Assembly: GCA_964622305.1 (NCBI GenBank)
Contig: CAZUPR010000010.1
Span: 1 to 38,886 of the forward strand
From: SKKY01 sp964622305
Lineage (GTDB): Bacteria > Bacillota > Peptococcia > Peptococcales > SKKY01
Reading direction: 5' to 3'
Length of the DNA: 38,886 nt
The notes under the pieces are model-generated. The model made no database searches and had not been told where the DNA came from. It was given only the letters and a program-made list of their open reading frames with translations. This document shows positions 9,544 to 15,961 of this stretch, piece after piece (position 1 is the stretch's first letter; each line of letters opens with the position of its first letter). Position numbers and translations under genes: made by a program.

Positions 9544-9552
9544 ATTATATCA
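9544..9552 (-). promoter_or_regulatory. Extended -10 promoter for pcrA operon
   Basis: On the minus strand the bases read TGA-TATAAT, an extended -10 element with a perfect -10 hexamer. It lies about 40 nt upstream of the pcrA TTG start. There is no good -35, as expected for extended -10 promoters. It sits right behind the U-tract of the preceding RNA's terminator, which would insulate the pcrA-ligA-gatCAB operon while starting it anew. Predicted transcription start is near 9537. Confidence 0.5.
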
Positions 9553-9627
9553 TAAAAAGCCATAAAAGGGGGAAGAGGATGTAGTTCTTTCTCAATTGAT
9601 TACTTGAGATTAACTCATCCTCTTCCC
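9551..9627 (-). terminator. Strong intrinsic terminator of the dapA-pcrA intergenic RNA
   Basis: A perfect 12-bp stem pairs GGGAAGAGGATG on the plus strand at 9570-9581 with CATCCTCTTCCC at 9616-9627. It is extended inward by AGTT/AACT and by TCTCAA (9590-9595) with TTGAGA (9604-9609). On the minus strand it is followed by CCCCC, four Ts and, after ATGGC, five more Ts. Confidence 0.8.
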
Positions 9628-9934
9628 TGACAATTGTACTGCAAATAACAGTACCTCCTATAAAGTTGTCTCTCACAGCCCTAGTTTCTCTTAACTTTCG
9701 GCTCTAGTAACTTTTCCGACCAAGTTTTTTACCTTACTTGACAATCTGTTTCTTAACTTTCATTTTACTTTACTTTTTTTCTTTGAAACTTTGTACTTTT
9801 TCTTGAAAATCTTCTTTGAAAATCTTTCTTTACAGACTTTCCTTTTTCTTTCCAAACTTGCAAATTCTAAAAATCTTTCAAACTACTTGTTCTTCTTACA
9901 AACTGCACTTGGTTTTTTTAGTTACTCTGAGAGT
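9560..9934 (-). ncRNA. Candidate independently transcribed structured RNA, about 375 nt, family not recognised
   Basis: This is the main content of the 495-nt gap between dapA and pcrA. A near-consensus sigma-A promoter (9941-9969) and a strong terminator (9551-9627) bracket a purine-rich transcript. The first ~210 nt are A-rich and show little structure. The last ~150 nt hold three nested or consecutive stems: AAAGTT/AACTTT (9709-9714 with 9662-9667) enclosing AGCC/GGCT, a perfect GTACTG/CAGTAC hairpin (9636-9654), and the terminator hairpin. No T-box, 6S, tmRNA, SRP or riboswitch signature that I know is present. Two tiny reading frames exist: a lysine/arginine-rich stretch of about 33 codons starting from TTG with no Shine-Dalgarno site, and a 9-codon ATG frame. 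Neither has good support. It may be a trans-acting small RNA or a leader. Confidence 0.6.
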
Positions 9935-9940
9935 ATCTAT

Positions 9941-9969
9941 ATAATAGCATGGCAATTTTAAAAAGTCAA
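9941..9969 (-). promoter_or_regulatory. Sigma-A promoter of the intergenic RNA
   Basis: On the minus strand a -35 TTGACT (9964-9969) and a -10 TATTAT (9941-9946) are separated by exactly 17 nt. An AT-rich, UP-element-like stretch lies directly upstream, containing two tandem 9-mers (AGAATATTC and AGAATATTT on the plus strand, 9971-9988). An 11-bp palindrome, ACTCT-G-AGAGT (9924-9934), covers the predicted start of transcription and could be an operator. Confidence 0.7.
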
Positions 9970-10009
9970 CAGAATATTCAGAATATTTGCTCAACTTTTT
10001 ATATTTTTT

Positions 10010-10897
10010 TTATAAAATCCTTCCATACTCTTTTAGAGTCTTTTTAAGCTCTTCCAAAACACTTCCACTTGCCAATTCCATTGGCATTCTCATAGGTCCA
10101 GTCGCATGTCCCATAAGATTTAATGCTGTTTTTACCGGAATCGGATTAGTTGTTAGGAACATCGATTTATAAAGAGAATAGATACTGTCATTTATTTTAA
10201 TTGCCTCAGCAAAATCTCCTCTCATAAAGGCTTCGATCATCTCTTTTAATTCATTACCGGCAACGTGAGATGCAACGCTAACTAAACCATGTCCACCCAC
10301 TGATAGCATTGGCAATACAAAGGAATCATCACCGCTGAAAATTTTTATTTTATTTCCTGTGAGCTTTCTGATTTCCATAACCTGATCTATGCAACCAGAT
10401 GCTTCCTTGATGGCATCAATATTAGGGAATTCAGCAGCCAACCTTGCAGTGGTCTTTGCCTCCATATTTACTGCGGTACGGCCCGGAATATTATAAAGCA
10501 TAATTGGAATTTTAGGACTTTTTTCGGCGACCATTTTAAAGTGCTTGTAAATAAGATCCTGGGGTGGTTTATTGTAATACGGCACAACAAGCATAGCACC
10601 ATCGCAACCTATTTCCTGAGCTTCTCTGGTCAGCTCGACAGCCTCTATGGTTTCATTACCACCTGTACCTGCAATAACATGGCCTCTATTACCAACTGCC
10701 TCTTTTACCGTCTTGAAAAGCTCAATTTTTTCTTTGTAAGTCATAAGGGGAGCTTCTCCTGTAGTGCCAGAAATAACTACTCCGTCTGAACCATTTTCAA
10801 TAAGATATTGGGCCAATTTCCCTGCTTCATGATAATTTACACTTTCATCATCATTCATAGGGGTTATCATGGCTGTATATAGTCTGCCGTATTCCAT
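10010..10897 (-). CDS. dapA: 4-hydroxy-tetrahydrodipicolinate synthase
   Basis: DapA condenses pyruvate with L-aspartate semialdehyde, the committed step to diaminopimelate and lysine. The 295-residue TIM barrel shows the SGTTGE substrate motif, the catalytic tyrosine in LYNIPGRT and the Schiff-base lysine in DAIKEASG. It starts from ATG after a good GGAGG site (TAGGAGGGAATAAA). It is last in the dapB-asd-dapA operon, 11 nt after asd, and should be controlled by the upstream lysine riboswitch. No clear terminator hairpin follows its stop codon. Confidence 0.97.
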   Translation of the reverse strand: MEYGRLYTAMITPMNDDESVNYHEAGKLAQYLIENGSDGVVISGTTGEAPLMTYKEKIELFKTVKEAVGNRGHVIAGTGGNETIEAVELTREAQEIGCDGAMLVVPYYNKPPQDLIYKHFKMVAEKSPKIPIMLYNIPGRTAVNMEAKTTARLAAEFPNIDAIKEASGCIDQVMEIRKLTGNKIKIFSGDDSFVLPMLSVGGHGLVSVASHVAGNELKEMIEAFMRGDFAEAIKINDSIYSLYKSMFLTTNPIPVKTALNLMGHATGPMRMPMELASGSVLEELKKTLKEYGRIL

Positions 10898-10908
10898 TTT
10901 ATTCCCTC

Positions 10909-11910
10909 CTAAATAAGATTTCTTCTTATCATTTCTTCAGCAATTTGGACTGAGTTAAGAGCTGCTCCTTTTTTAATCTGATCAGAAACAACCCAAAGAT
11001 TGAGAGCATTTTTTGTGTAAAGGTCATTACGGATTCTGCCTACAAAAATTTCATCTTTTTCCGATGTTTCAAGTGGTGTTGGGTAAACTTCATTCTCTGG
11101 ATCATCTTGCAAGATAACTCCCGGAGCTTGAGCAAGGATTTCTCTGGCCTTATCTGCATTGATATCTCTCTCAGTTTCAATGTAAATTGATTCAGAGTGG
11201 CTTCTGTACACTGGCACCCTGACAGTTGTTGCTGTAATAGCAAGATCAGGCTGGCCAAAAATCTTTTGGGTTTCATCAACCATTTTCATTTCTTCTTTGG
11301 TGTAATCCTCATCAACCCAAACATCAATCCTGGGTACCAGGTTAAAGGCAATTTGTTTGGCAAATACTTCAGGCTTGGTTTCCTCATTATTAAGAACCTG
11401 TTTGACCTGCATTTCCAGCTCTTCCAGACCTTCTTTCCCAGCGCCGGAAACAGCCTGATAGGTGGAGACAATTATTCTTTTGATTTTGGCATATTTATGA
11501 AGGGGATAAAGGGCTCCGGCCATAATAATTGTTGAGCAGTTGGGGTTGGCAATAAGTCCCTTATGATTGTCCAGTGCCTCTGGATTTACCTCAGGAACAA
11601 TCAGAGGAACATCATCATCCATTCTAAAGGTTGATGAGTTATCAATAACCACTACTCCTTTACTTTGTGCTAACCTTCCAAAAGCTCTGCTGGCTGGTCC
11701 GCCGGCAAAAAAAGCCAGGTCCAGATTCTCAAAAGAATCTTCTGTGGTTTCTTGAACTATATAGGTTTTTCCCATAAAATCTATTTCCTGGCCTGCTGAA
11801 CGCTCACTGGCTAAAAGCACTAATTCTGTAAAAGGAAATTTCCTCTCTTCGATAATTTTTAAGATGTCCTGTCCTACCGCACCTGTTGCTCCAATTACTC
11901 CTACTCTCAT
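10909..11910 (-). CDS. asd: Aspartate-semialdehyde dehydrogenase
   Basis: Asd reduces L-aspartyl-4-phosphate to L-aspartate semialdehyde with NADPH, supplying DapA and, elsewhere, threonine and methionine synthesis. The 333-residue protein has the N-terminal dinucleotide motif GATGAVG, the active-site cysteine in NPNCSTI (about 125-131) and the conserved STYQAVSGAG stretch. A strong GGAGGAAGG site precedes the ATG. It is the middle gene of the riboswitch-controlled dap operon. Confidence 0.97.
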   Translation of the reverse strand: MRVGVIGATGAVGQDILKIIEERKFPFTELVLLASERSAGQEIDFMGKTYIVQETTEDSFENLDLAFFAGGPASRAFGRLAQSKGVVVIDNSSTFRMDDDVPLIVPEVNPEALDNHKGLIANPNCSTIIMAGALYPLHKYAKIKRIIVSTYQAVSGAGKEGLEELEMQVKQVLNNEETKPEVFAKQIAFNLVPRIDVWVDEDYTKEEMKMVDETQKIFGQPDLAITATTVRVPVYRSHSESIYIETERDINADKAREILAQAPGVILQDDPENEVYPTPLETSEKDEIFVGRIRNDLYTKNALNLWVVSDQIKKGAALNSVQIAEEMIRRNLI

Positions 11911-11943
11911 CCTTCTTCCTCCTCATTTTTTTATATTTTCCTT

Positions 11944-12735
11944 TTATAATATTTCTTCAAGGCCATAAACCAGACCTTTTTCAAGCTCTTTTATTTTCCT
12001 GCAAGCAAGAAGTACACCAGGCATAAAGGATTCCCTGGAGATTGAATCATGTCTCACTGTCAAGGTCTGCCCCTGGGAGCCAAAAATAACTTCCTGGCTG
12101 GCCACATAACCAGGCAATCTGATACTGTGAACTCTCATGCCTTTGTAGTTGCCTCCTCTTGCTCCTTCAATGGTCTCAAATTCCTGAGGGTGACCCTGGG
12201 CTTTTTCGCCTCTTACCAGGGCCATATCATCTAAAGTTTTCTTGGCTGTTCCTGAGGGTGCGTCAAGTTTTTGATCATGATGGTACTCTATTACTTCAAT
12301 ATCAGCCATATATGCAGCTGCTTCTTTAGCAAATTTCATCATTAAAACTGCACCAATTGCAAAATTGGGGGCTAAAAAAAGAGTAACATTATTTTCTCTG
12401 GCCAGCTTACCGTAATGGGCCAATTCTTCATTTGAAAGTCCCGTAGAGCCACTAACCACATTGATATTTTTCTTGAGAATAGTTTCCATGCTGGCCCTGA
12501 AGGCAGCTGCATTGGTAAAATCAATCAAAAGGTCTGGATTTCCCAATTGGTCCAAGGGTTTTATTTTGATTCCATTAGCCCCAATTCCAGCTAAAAGTCC
12601 AACATCCTGACCTTCATTTGCCAAGTCGATTGCATCGGTTAAGAGGAAACCCTCAGCCTGGCTGACTGCTCTTACAAGCTCTAAACCCATTTTTCCACTG
12701 GCTCCAAGTACAGCAACTTTAATTATATTACTCAT
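11944..12735 (-). CDS. dapB: 4-hydroxy-tetrahydrodipicolinate reductase
   Basis: DapB reduces the DapA product to tetrahydrodipicolinate with NAD(P)H. The N-terminal Rossmann motif is GASGKMG, and the signature catalytic segment EYHHDQKLDAPSGTA (near residue 155) has the general acid/base histidines and lysine. Length is 263 residues, normal for the family. The GGAGG site for this ATG lies just after the riboswitch terminator, so dapB is the first gene affected by lysine-dependent termination. Gene order dapB-asd-dapA reverses the pathway order. Confidence 0.97.
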   Translation of the reverse strand: MSNIIKVAVLGASGKMGLELVRAVSQAEGFLLTDAIDLANEGQDVGLLAGIGANGIKIKPLDQLGNPDLLIDFTNAAAFRASMETILKKNINVVSGSTGLSNEELAHYGKLARENNVTLFLAPNFAIGAVLMMKFAKEAAAYMADIEVIEYHHDQKLDAPSGTAKKTLDDMALVRGEKAQGHPQEFETIEGARGGNYKGMRVHSIRLPGYVASQEVIFGSQGQTLTVRHDSISRESFMPGVLLACRKIKELEKGLVYGLEEIL

Positions 12736-12752
12736 TTTTTTACCTCCAACTT

Positions 12753-12790
12753 ATAAAAAAGCCTGAAAGATTAAAATATCCTCCAGGCCT
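12753..12790 (-). terminator. Lysine-riboswitch terminator
   Basis: On the minus strand a 10-bp stem with two G-U pairs (arms 12779-12788 and 12761-12770, closing GCCTG/CAGGC) surrounds an 8-nt loop and is followed by six Ts. It lies between the lysine aptamer and the dapB Shine-Dalgarno site, the position expected for a transcriptional off-switch. Confidence 0.85.
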
Positions 12791-12822
12791 GTAAATTCCT
12801 TTTAAAGATACACTCATCTCTT

Positions 12823-12996
12823 AAAGTAGCTCAACGTCAATTTCTTGACGACAGTCCTGCACTTATTCAATGCAACCCCAGCGTTTATTTCTTGAGGGAA
12901 ATAATTGCTTCGGCAAAAAATCCTTTCTTGTAAACTCGCCAGCTCCTCAAAGCCTCCACTACAATACTGATATTTTTTGCAACCTCTACCCCACTC
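12823..12996 (-). promoter_or_regulatory. Lysine riboswitch (L box) aptamer
   Basis: The minus strand reads the lysine aptamer in order. There is a GUAGAGGU-UGC loop-E/P2 segment near 12978-12990, then AGUAUUGUAG, then GCCGAAGC, then GCUGGGG, and the highly conserved GCAUUGAAUAAGUGCAGG followed by CUGUC. P1 is formed by GGGGUAG near the 5' end and CUACUUU at 12823-12829. These blocks match the B. subtilis lysC leader in order and spacing. When lysine binds, the downstream terminator at 12753-12790 should form and silence dapB-asd-dapA. The remaining bases of this 339-nt gap are the promoter-proximal leader and expression platform. Confidence 0.95.
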
Positions 12997-13049
12997 AGAT
13001 GAATGAGGTCTTCATATTCATTTATCTTTTTATCTGTCAATTTTTCCTG

Positions 13050-13078
13050 ATTCTAGCACAAGAAGAATATCAAGTCAA
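13050..13078 (-). promoter_or_regulatory. Sigma-A promoter of the lysine-riboswitch dap operon
   Basis: A -35 TTGACT (13073-13078) and a -10 TAGAAT (13050-13055) are separated by 17 nt on the minus strand. Transcription is predicted to begin near 13043, about 47 nt before the aptamer. The -35 overlaps the stop codon of the upstream dUTPase gene, so the dap operon starts independently of rpsO-pnp. Confidence 0.75.
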
Positions 13079-13437
13079 ATTTCTTCAGGCCTGTAGCCTT
13101 CTTTTTGGCTCTTTCCTTCCTGCCTTTTTAAGTTTTCCTCATTCTTAGCCATGTAGATTTCAAACATTTCCTGGGCCGACATTCCAGCTTTTAGGGACAT
13201 GGATATTAAAAAATGAAGGAGATCAACAATTTCTTCTTTGAGGCTTTCCTCATCAATTTCTTTCTTGTTTTTCCACCACTTAAAATTTACTTCATCAAGA
13301 ACTTCTGATAATTCAGAAATCATAGCTAAAACTTCTTTTTGAATCCATTCTTCTTTTGAAAAGTCCAGTTTTCTTTCCCTGGCTATTTTTTCATCCAAAA
13401 AAGTCTGCATCTGAAAGATTTGTTCAAGCTTGTCCAT
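13075..13437 (-). CDS. All-alpha (type 2, dimeric) dUTP diphosphatase
   Basis: This 120-residue protein belongs to the all-alpha NTP pyrophosphatase superfamily. It resembles the dUTPase_2 group, which hydrolyses dUTP to dUMP and pyrophosphate and keeps uracil out of DNA. Visible marks are QTFLDEKI near the N-terminus, the metal-binding ELSEVLDEVNFKWWK helix, EEIVDLLHFLISM, and the C-terminal YMAKNEENLKRQ. It lies 12 nt after pnp and is likely the last gene of the rpsO-pnp transcript. A MazG-like pyrophosphatase with other substrates is the alternative, but the NFKWW and DLLHF motifs favour dUTPase. Confidence 0.85.
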   Translation of the reverse strand: MDKLEQIFQMQTFLDEKIARERKLDFSKEEWIQKEVLAMISELSEVLDEVNFKWWKNKKEIDEESLKEEIVDLLHFLISMSLKAGMSAQEMFEIYMAKNEENLKRQEGKSQKEGYRPEEI

Positions 13438-13449
13438 TTCTATCCATCC

Positions 13450-15552
13450 TTAGTCTTGCAAGGTAGCCTTGTGCGAAAGATTAACTCTGCCTTGCTTGTC
13501 TATTTCTATAACCTTAACCTCAAGCTGGTCTCCTTCTTTAACCACATCTTCAACCTTGTTGACTCTTTCTTTGGCCAGTTGGGAAATGTGTACAAGACCT
13601 TCCTTGCCTGGAAGAACTTCAACGAAGGCACCAAAGTTCATCAGGCGCTTAACTGTACCCATATATGTTTTACCAACTTCAACTTCTTCAGTTAGCTCTT
13701 CAATCATCTTAACTGCAATAGCAGAATTGTTTTGATCTGGTGAAACGATATAAATTGTTCCATCATCTTCAATATCAATTTTAACATTAGAAGCTTCGAT
13801 GATCTTTTTAATCATTTTGCCTCCTGGTCCAATTATTTCTCTGACTTTGTCAGGATGAACCTTGAGGGTGATAATTCTTGGAGCATAAGGTGAAAGATCT
13901 TTTCTTGGTTCAGGGATTGCCTGCAACATCTTGTCAAGAATAAAGAGTCTGCCTTCATGAGCCTGACTCAATGCTTGTTCAAGAATTTCTTTACTTAAGC
14001 CATCTACCTTTATGTCCATTTGAATGGCAGTGATACCATCTTTAGTACCAGCAACCTTAAAGTCCATATCTCCAAGAGCATCTTCCATACCTTGGATATC
14101 TGTAAGGATAGCAAACTTGTCCCCTTGTTTAACCAGGCCCATAGCAATACCGGCAACTGGTTTTTTAATAGGAACGCCTGCATCCATAAGACTTAGGGTA
14201 GATCCACAAACTGAGGCCTGTGAAGTAGATCCATTTGATTCAAAACAGTCTGAAACGATTCTGATTGTATATGGGAATACTTCTGGATCTGGAATCATAG
14301 GTAAAAGTGCTCTTTCAGCCAAAGCACCATGACCGATTTCTCTTCTGCCAGGTGAACGCATTGGTCTGGCCTCGCCCACACTAAAGGGTGGGAAGTTGTA
14401 GTGGTGAATATATCTTTTTGATTCTTCAGTTCCAATACCGTCAATTATTTGTTCCTCACCAAGAGCTCCCAGGGCAACTACAGAAAGAACCTGAGTTTGT
14501 CCTCTGGTAAATAGTCCTGAACCGTGTGGTCTGGGAAGAACCCCTACTTCACAAGTAATAGGTCTGATTTCATTTGTAGCTCTGCCATCAGGTCTGATTT
14601 TTTCTTCAGTAATCAGCTTTCTGACGATTTCTTTAGTCATGGAACCGTAGATTTCTTTAACAGCCTTTTCATCATCGGCATGTTCTTCACCCAGGTCAGC
14701 AAACAAAGCATCGCGAACTGCTTTAATAGCATCTTCACGTTCCATTTTTTCTGGTTTTTTAACAGCTTCATATAGCTTGTCGTAGGACAAATCTCTAACC
14801 TTGGCAACCAGTTCTTCAGTTGGCAGAGCAAGTTTCGGCTCTTCTTTTTCTTTAGCCAGGCCTAGTTCCAGGGCTTCTTTTCTAAACTCTTCAATAAAGT
14901 CTACGATTTTTTTAATTTCTTCGTGTCCTGTAAGTATTGCTTCTAATACCTTATCTTCCGGAACTTCATTGGCTCCAGCTTCTACCATCATTACCGCGTC
15001 TTTTGTACCGGCAACTACCAGATGTAAATCAGTTTTTTCTGACTCTTCTCTGTTTGGGTTAACTATTAACTGACCATCAATAAGACCCATAGTTACTGCG
15101 GCAATTGGCTCCTGGAAAGGGATATGGGAGATATGCAGTGCTGCAGATGCTCCGTTCATAGCAGCCATTTCTGGTGCATTTTCCATATCAACAGAAAGAA
15201 CCATAGCAACTACCTGAACGTCATTCCTGTATCCATCAGGGAAAAGCGGACGAATTGGTCTGTCCATAAGGCGACTGTTTAAAACAGCCTTTTCGCTTGG
15301 CCTTCCTTCTCTCTTTATAAAACCGCCTGGGATTTTACCAGCTGCATATTGACGTTCCTCGTAATCACAAGTTAAAGGGAAAAAATCCAATCCTTCTTTA
15401 GGCTCCTTGGAAGCAGTTGCAGTTGCATTGACCATTGTTTCTCCATAAGTTACTAAAACTGAACCTGCGGCTTGTTTAGCCAGACGACCTGTTTCAAAAA
15501 TCATCTGACGATTTCCGACCATTAGGCTTTTTCTTAAAATATTTTGACTCAT
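13450..15552 (-). CDS. pnp: Polyribonucleotide nucleotidyltransferase (PNPase)
   Basis: PNPase is a trimeric phosphorolytic 3'-5' exoribonuclease of mRNA decay. The 700-residue protein has two RNase PH domains joined by an alpha-helical linker. The second, active domain contains SDCFESNGSTSQASVCG. A KH domain (IREIIGPGGKMIKKII) and an S1 domain (GKTYMGTVKRLMNFGAFVEV) complete it. The ATG follows TAGGAGG. It lies 50 nt downstream of rpsO with a perfect hairpin between them, an arrangement that in E. coli is an RNase III/PNPase autocontrol site. Confidence 0.97.
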   Translation of the reverse strand: MSQNILRKSLMVGNRQMIFETGRLAKQAAGSVLVTYGETMVNATATASKEPKEGLDFFPLTCDYEERQYAAGKIPGGFIKREGRPSEKAVLNSRLMDRPIRPLFPDGYRNDVQVVAMVLSVDMENAPEMAAMNGASAALHISHIPFQEPIAAVTMGLIDGQLIVNPNREESEKTDLHLVVAGTKDAVMMVEAGANEVPEDKVLEAILTGHEEIKKIVDFIEEFRKEALELGLAKEKEEPKLALPTEELVAKVRDLSYDKLYEAVKKPEKMEREDAIKAVRDALFADLGEEHADDEKAVKEIYGSMTKEIVRKLITEEKIRPDGRATNEIRPITCEVGVLPRPHGSGLFTRGQTQVLSVVALGALGEEQIIDGIGTEESKRYIHHYNFPPFSVGEARPMRSPGRREIGHGALAERALLPMIPDPEVFPYTIRIVSDCFESNGSTSQASVCGSTLSLMDAGVPIKKPVAGIAMGLVKQGDKFAILTDIQGMEDALGDMDFKVAGTKDGITAIQMDIKVDGLSKEILEQALSQAHEGRLFILDKMLQAIPEPRKDLSPYAPRIITLKVHPDKVREIIGPGGKMIKKIIEASNVKIDIEDDGTIYIVSPDQNNSAIAVKMIEELTEEVEVGKTYMGTVKRLMNFGAFVEVLPGKEGLVHISQLAKERVNKVEDVVKEGDQLEVKVIEIDKQGRVNLSHKATLQD

Positions 15553-15565
15553 TTTATTTCCTCCT

Positions 15566-15594
15566 AATAAAAAGAGCGGTGTATACCGCTCTTT
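15566..15594 (-). terminator. Perfect hairpin with U-run between rpsO and pnp
   Basis: A 10-bp perfect inverted repeat, AAAGAGCGGT (15571-15580) and ACCGCTCTTT (15585-15594), has a 4-nt loop. On the minus strand it is followed by TTTTTATTAGG, the pnp Shine-Dalgarno region. It looks like an attenuating terminator and/or a double-strand RNA processing site that lowers or regulates pnp relative to rpsO. Confidence 0.65.
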
Positions 15595-15602
15595 GCAACT
15601 GA

Positions 15603-15872
15603 CTATCTGCGAAGTCCTAATTTTGAAATGATTGCACGATATCTGTCGAAATCTTTTTTCTTCAAATAGTTGAGCAGGTTACGTCTTTTACCAACCAATT
15701 TCAATAAACCACGACGTGAGTGGTGGTCCTTTTTGTGTACTTTTAAATGTTCAGTCAGATAGTTAATCCTATCTGATAACATAGCAATTTGAACTTCAGG
15801 AGAACCTGTGTCAAATTCATGAGTTCTATGCTCCTGAATAATCGTTGCTTTTTTTTCTTTGTCTAACGCCAT
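15603..15872 (-). CDS. rpsO: 30S ribosomal protein S15
   Basis: S15 is a primary 16S rRNA-binding protein that organises the 30S platform. The 89-residue product (MALDKEKKATIIQEH...) has the canonical HTHEFDTGSPEVQIA-like stretch (here HRTHEFDTGSPEVQIAML), the HLKVHKKDHHSRRGLL core and the C-terminal YRAIISKLGLRR. I use the ATG at 15872, seven nt after GGAGG. The in-frame ATG at 15887 overlaps that ribosome-binding site and is not a plausible start. It has its own perfect promoter (15965-15993). Confidence 0.97.
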   Translation of the reverse strand: MALDKEKKATIIQEHRTHEFDTGSPEVQIAMLSDRINYLTEHLKVHKKDHHSRRGLLKLVGKRRNLLNYLKKKDFDRYRAIISKLGLRR

Positions 15873-15958
15873 TATTAGCACCTCCATATATTATCCCCAG
15901 ACCAGGAAAAAAGCCGGCGTTGCTAGTTTCTTAGTGAAGGGTTGCCCATTTACAGGGA
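15873..15958 (-). promoter_or_regulatory. rpsO 5' leader, candidate S15 autoregulatory RNA
   Basis: The predicted transcript carries an ~85-nt untranslated leader before rpsO. It contains a small GGG-CAA-CCC hairpin, a palindromic GCCGGC followed by a run of Ts, and UCCC/GGGA complementarity between its ends. S15 represses its own synthesis through such leaders in several bacterial groups. I can see the folding potential but not a named S15-leader family signature. Confidence 0.35.
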
Positions 15959-15961
15959 CAA

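Noticed and set aside
9560..9934. T-box leader, 6S RNA or tmRNA for the dapA-pcrA intergenic RNA
   Set aside because: No T-box antiterminator sequence, no 6S-like single long hairpin, and no tRNA-like end with tag frame could be found.
15873..15887. Upstream ATG for rpsO at 15887
   Set aside because: That ATG overlaps the GGAGG ribosome-binding site and adds five non-conserved residues; the ATG at 15872 gives the standard S15 N-terminus.
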